A stretch of DNA of 64,000 nucleotides from Psychrobacter glacincola (GTDB taxonomy: Bacteria > Pseudomonadota > Gammaproteobacteria > Pseudomonadales > Moraxellaceae): NCBI GenBank assembly GCA_001411745.2, contig LIQB01000003.2:468353-532352 (forward strand), in the 5' to 3' direction. The notes under the pieces are model-generated. The model was not told the origin of the DNA. It saw only the letters and a program-made list of their open reading frames with translations, and did no database searches. A program made the position numbers and the translations under genes. This document shows positions 63,801-64,000 of this stretch, piece by piece (position 1 is the first letter of the stretch; every line of letters starts with the position of its first letter).

Positions 63801-63827
63801 GCCAGACGTTTACGTCAGGCTTTTTTT
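63801..63827 (+). terminator. Terminator between fis and purH
   Basis: Stem GCCAGACG / CGTCAGGC with one mismatch, a 4-nt loop, followed by seven T residues, ending only 15 bp before the purH ATG. It probably terminates fis, but its closeness to purH makes a leader attenuator possible. Confidence 0.85.
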
Positions 63828-63841
63828 ATGGAAATTTTCTT

Positions 63842-64000
63842 ATGAGTACAACCCCACTTGCTCTATTGTCAGTCTCTGATAAATCCAATATCGTTGAATT
63901 TGCGCAAGGCCTTATTAAGTCAGGCTTTGGCTTACTGTCTACTGGCGGTACTTATCGTTTACTCACAGAAAACAATGTCGCTGTGACCGAAGTATCCGAT
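63842..64000 (+). CDS. purH: Bifunctional AICAR formyltransferase/IMP cyclohydrolase (5' end only)
   Basis: The first 53 codons match the N-terminus of Pur[45 protein letters not shown], the IMP cyclohydrolase (MGS-like) domain. The gene runs off the right edge of the window. PurH carries out the last two steps of IMP synthesis. Confidence 0.93.
   Translation, partial: MSTTPLALLSVSDKSNIVEFAQGLIKSGFGLLSTGGTYRLLTENNVAVTEVSD

Noticed and set aside
1..64000. CRISPR arrays, rRNA genes, prophage integrase or replication origin
   Set aside because: I looked for regularly spaced direct repeats, rRNA signatures and integrase-like proteins and saw none in the window.

Overview
The window looks like a chromosomal segment of a gammaproteobacterium of the Moraxellaceae, most likely Psychrobacter. 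I base this on the moderate to low G+C, the Psychrobacter/Acinetobacter-like protein sequences, the tmRNA tag (ANDENYALAA), and the housekeeping set present (aroC, prmB, alaS, lysC, csrA, nadK, a CcoI-type copper ATPase, a class A penicillin-binding protein, prmA, fis, purH). The species is an inference from sequence feel, not from a search.

Positions 1-34,450 are a type VI secretion (T6SS) region bracketed by two RNA genes, tRNA-Leu(UAA) at the left and ssrA (tmRNA) at the right. The 3' ends of both face the T6SS segment. Going leftwards on the minus strand from 27,850, there are two small exported TPR-like proteins, then tssB, tssC, hcp, tssE, tssF, tssG, tssH (clpV), tssA and vgrG. After these come a DUF4123 adaptor and a 1,177-residue VasX/BTH_I2691-like effector with hydrophobic C-terminal segments. 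Downstream of the effector lies an array of probable immunity or accessory genes: membrane proteins, two related Imm71/72-like proteins, tandem DUF6708-like proteins and a lipoprotein. Two insertion-sequence remnants, duplications, frameshifts and truncations interrupt this array. The membrane-complex genes tssJ, tssL and tssM, the baseplate gene tssK and a PAAR gene are not in the window, so this locus alone cannot make a working machine.

On the plus strand at 27,938-34,373 a second, divergent VgrG carries an AT-rich C-terminal extension with a His...Ser-Cys pattern that suggests a caspase-like (CHAT/C80-like) peptidase fold. It is followed by a lipoprotein (possible immunity protein), then a decayed peptidoglycan-amidase effector remnant and a decayed lipoprotein with a GerMN-like part. 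Each of these last two is interrupted by an in-frame stop codon. This looks like a VgrG tip that acquires new effector/immunity pairs and leaves the older ones behind as orphans.

Positions 34,451-64,000 are ordinary chromosome: tmRNA, a carboxylesterase, the CreB/CreC two-component system, a small unknown gene, chorismate synthase, PrmB, a periplasmic L,D-transpeptidase, a DUF389 membrane protein, alanyl-tRNA synthetase, and aspartokinase with a visible internal start for a beta subunit. These are followed by CsrA, a HopJ-family protein, a YeaC-like protein, NAD kinase, a Bax-inhibitor-1/YccA membrane protein, the CcoI-type ATPase, PBP1B, a TPR lipoprotein, PrmA, a zinc-ribbon/DUF3426 protein, Fis and the first 53 codons of purH. 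Several clear rho-independent terminators separate these units.
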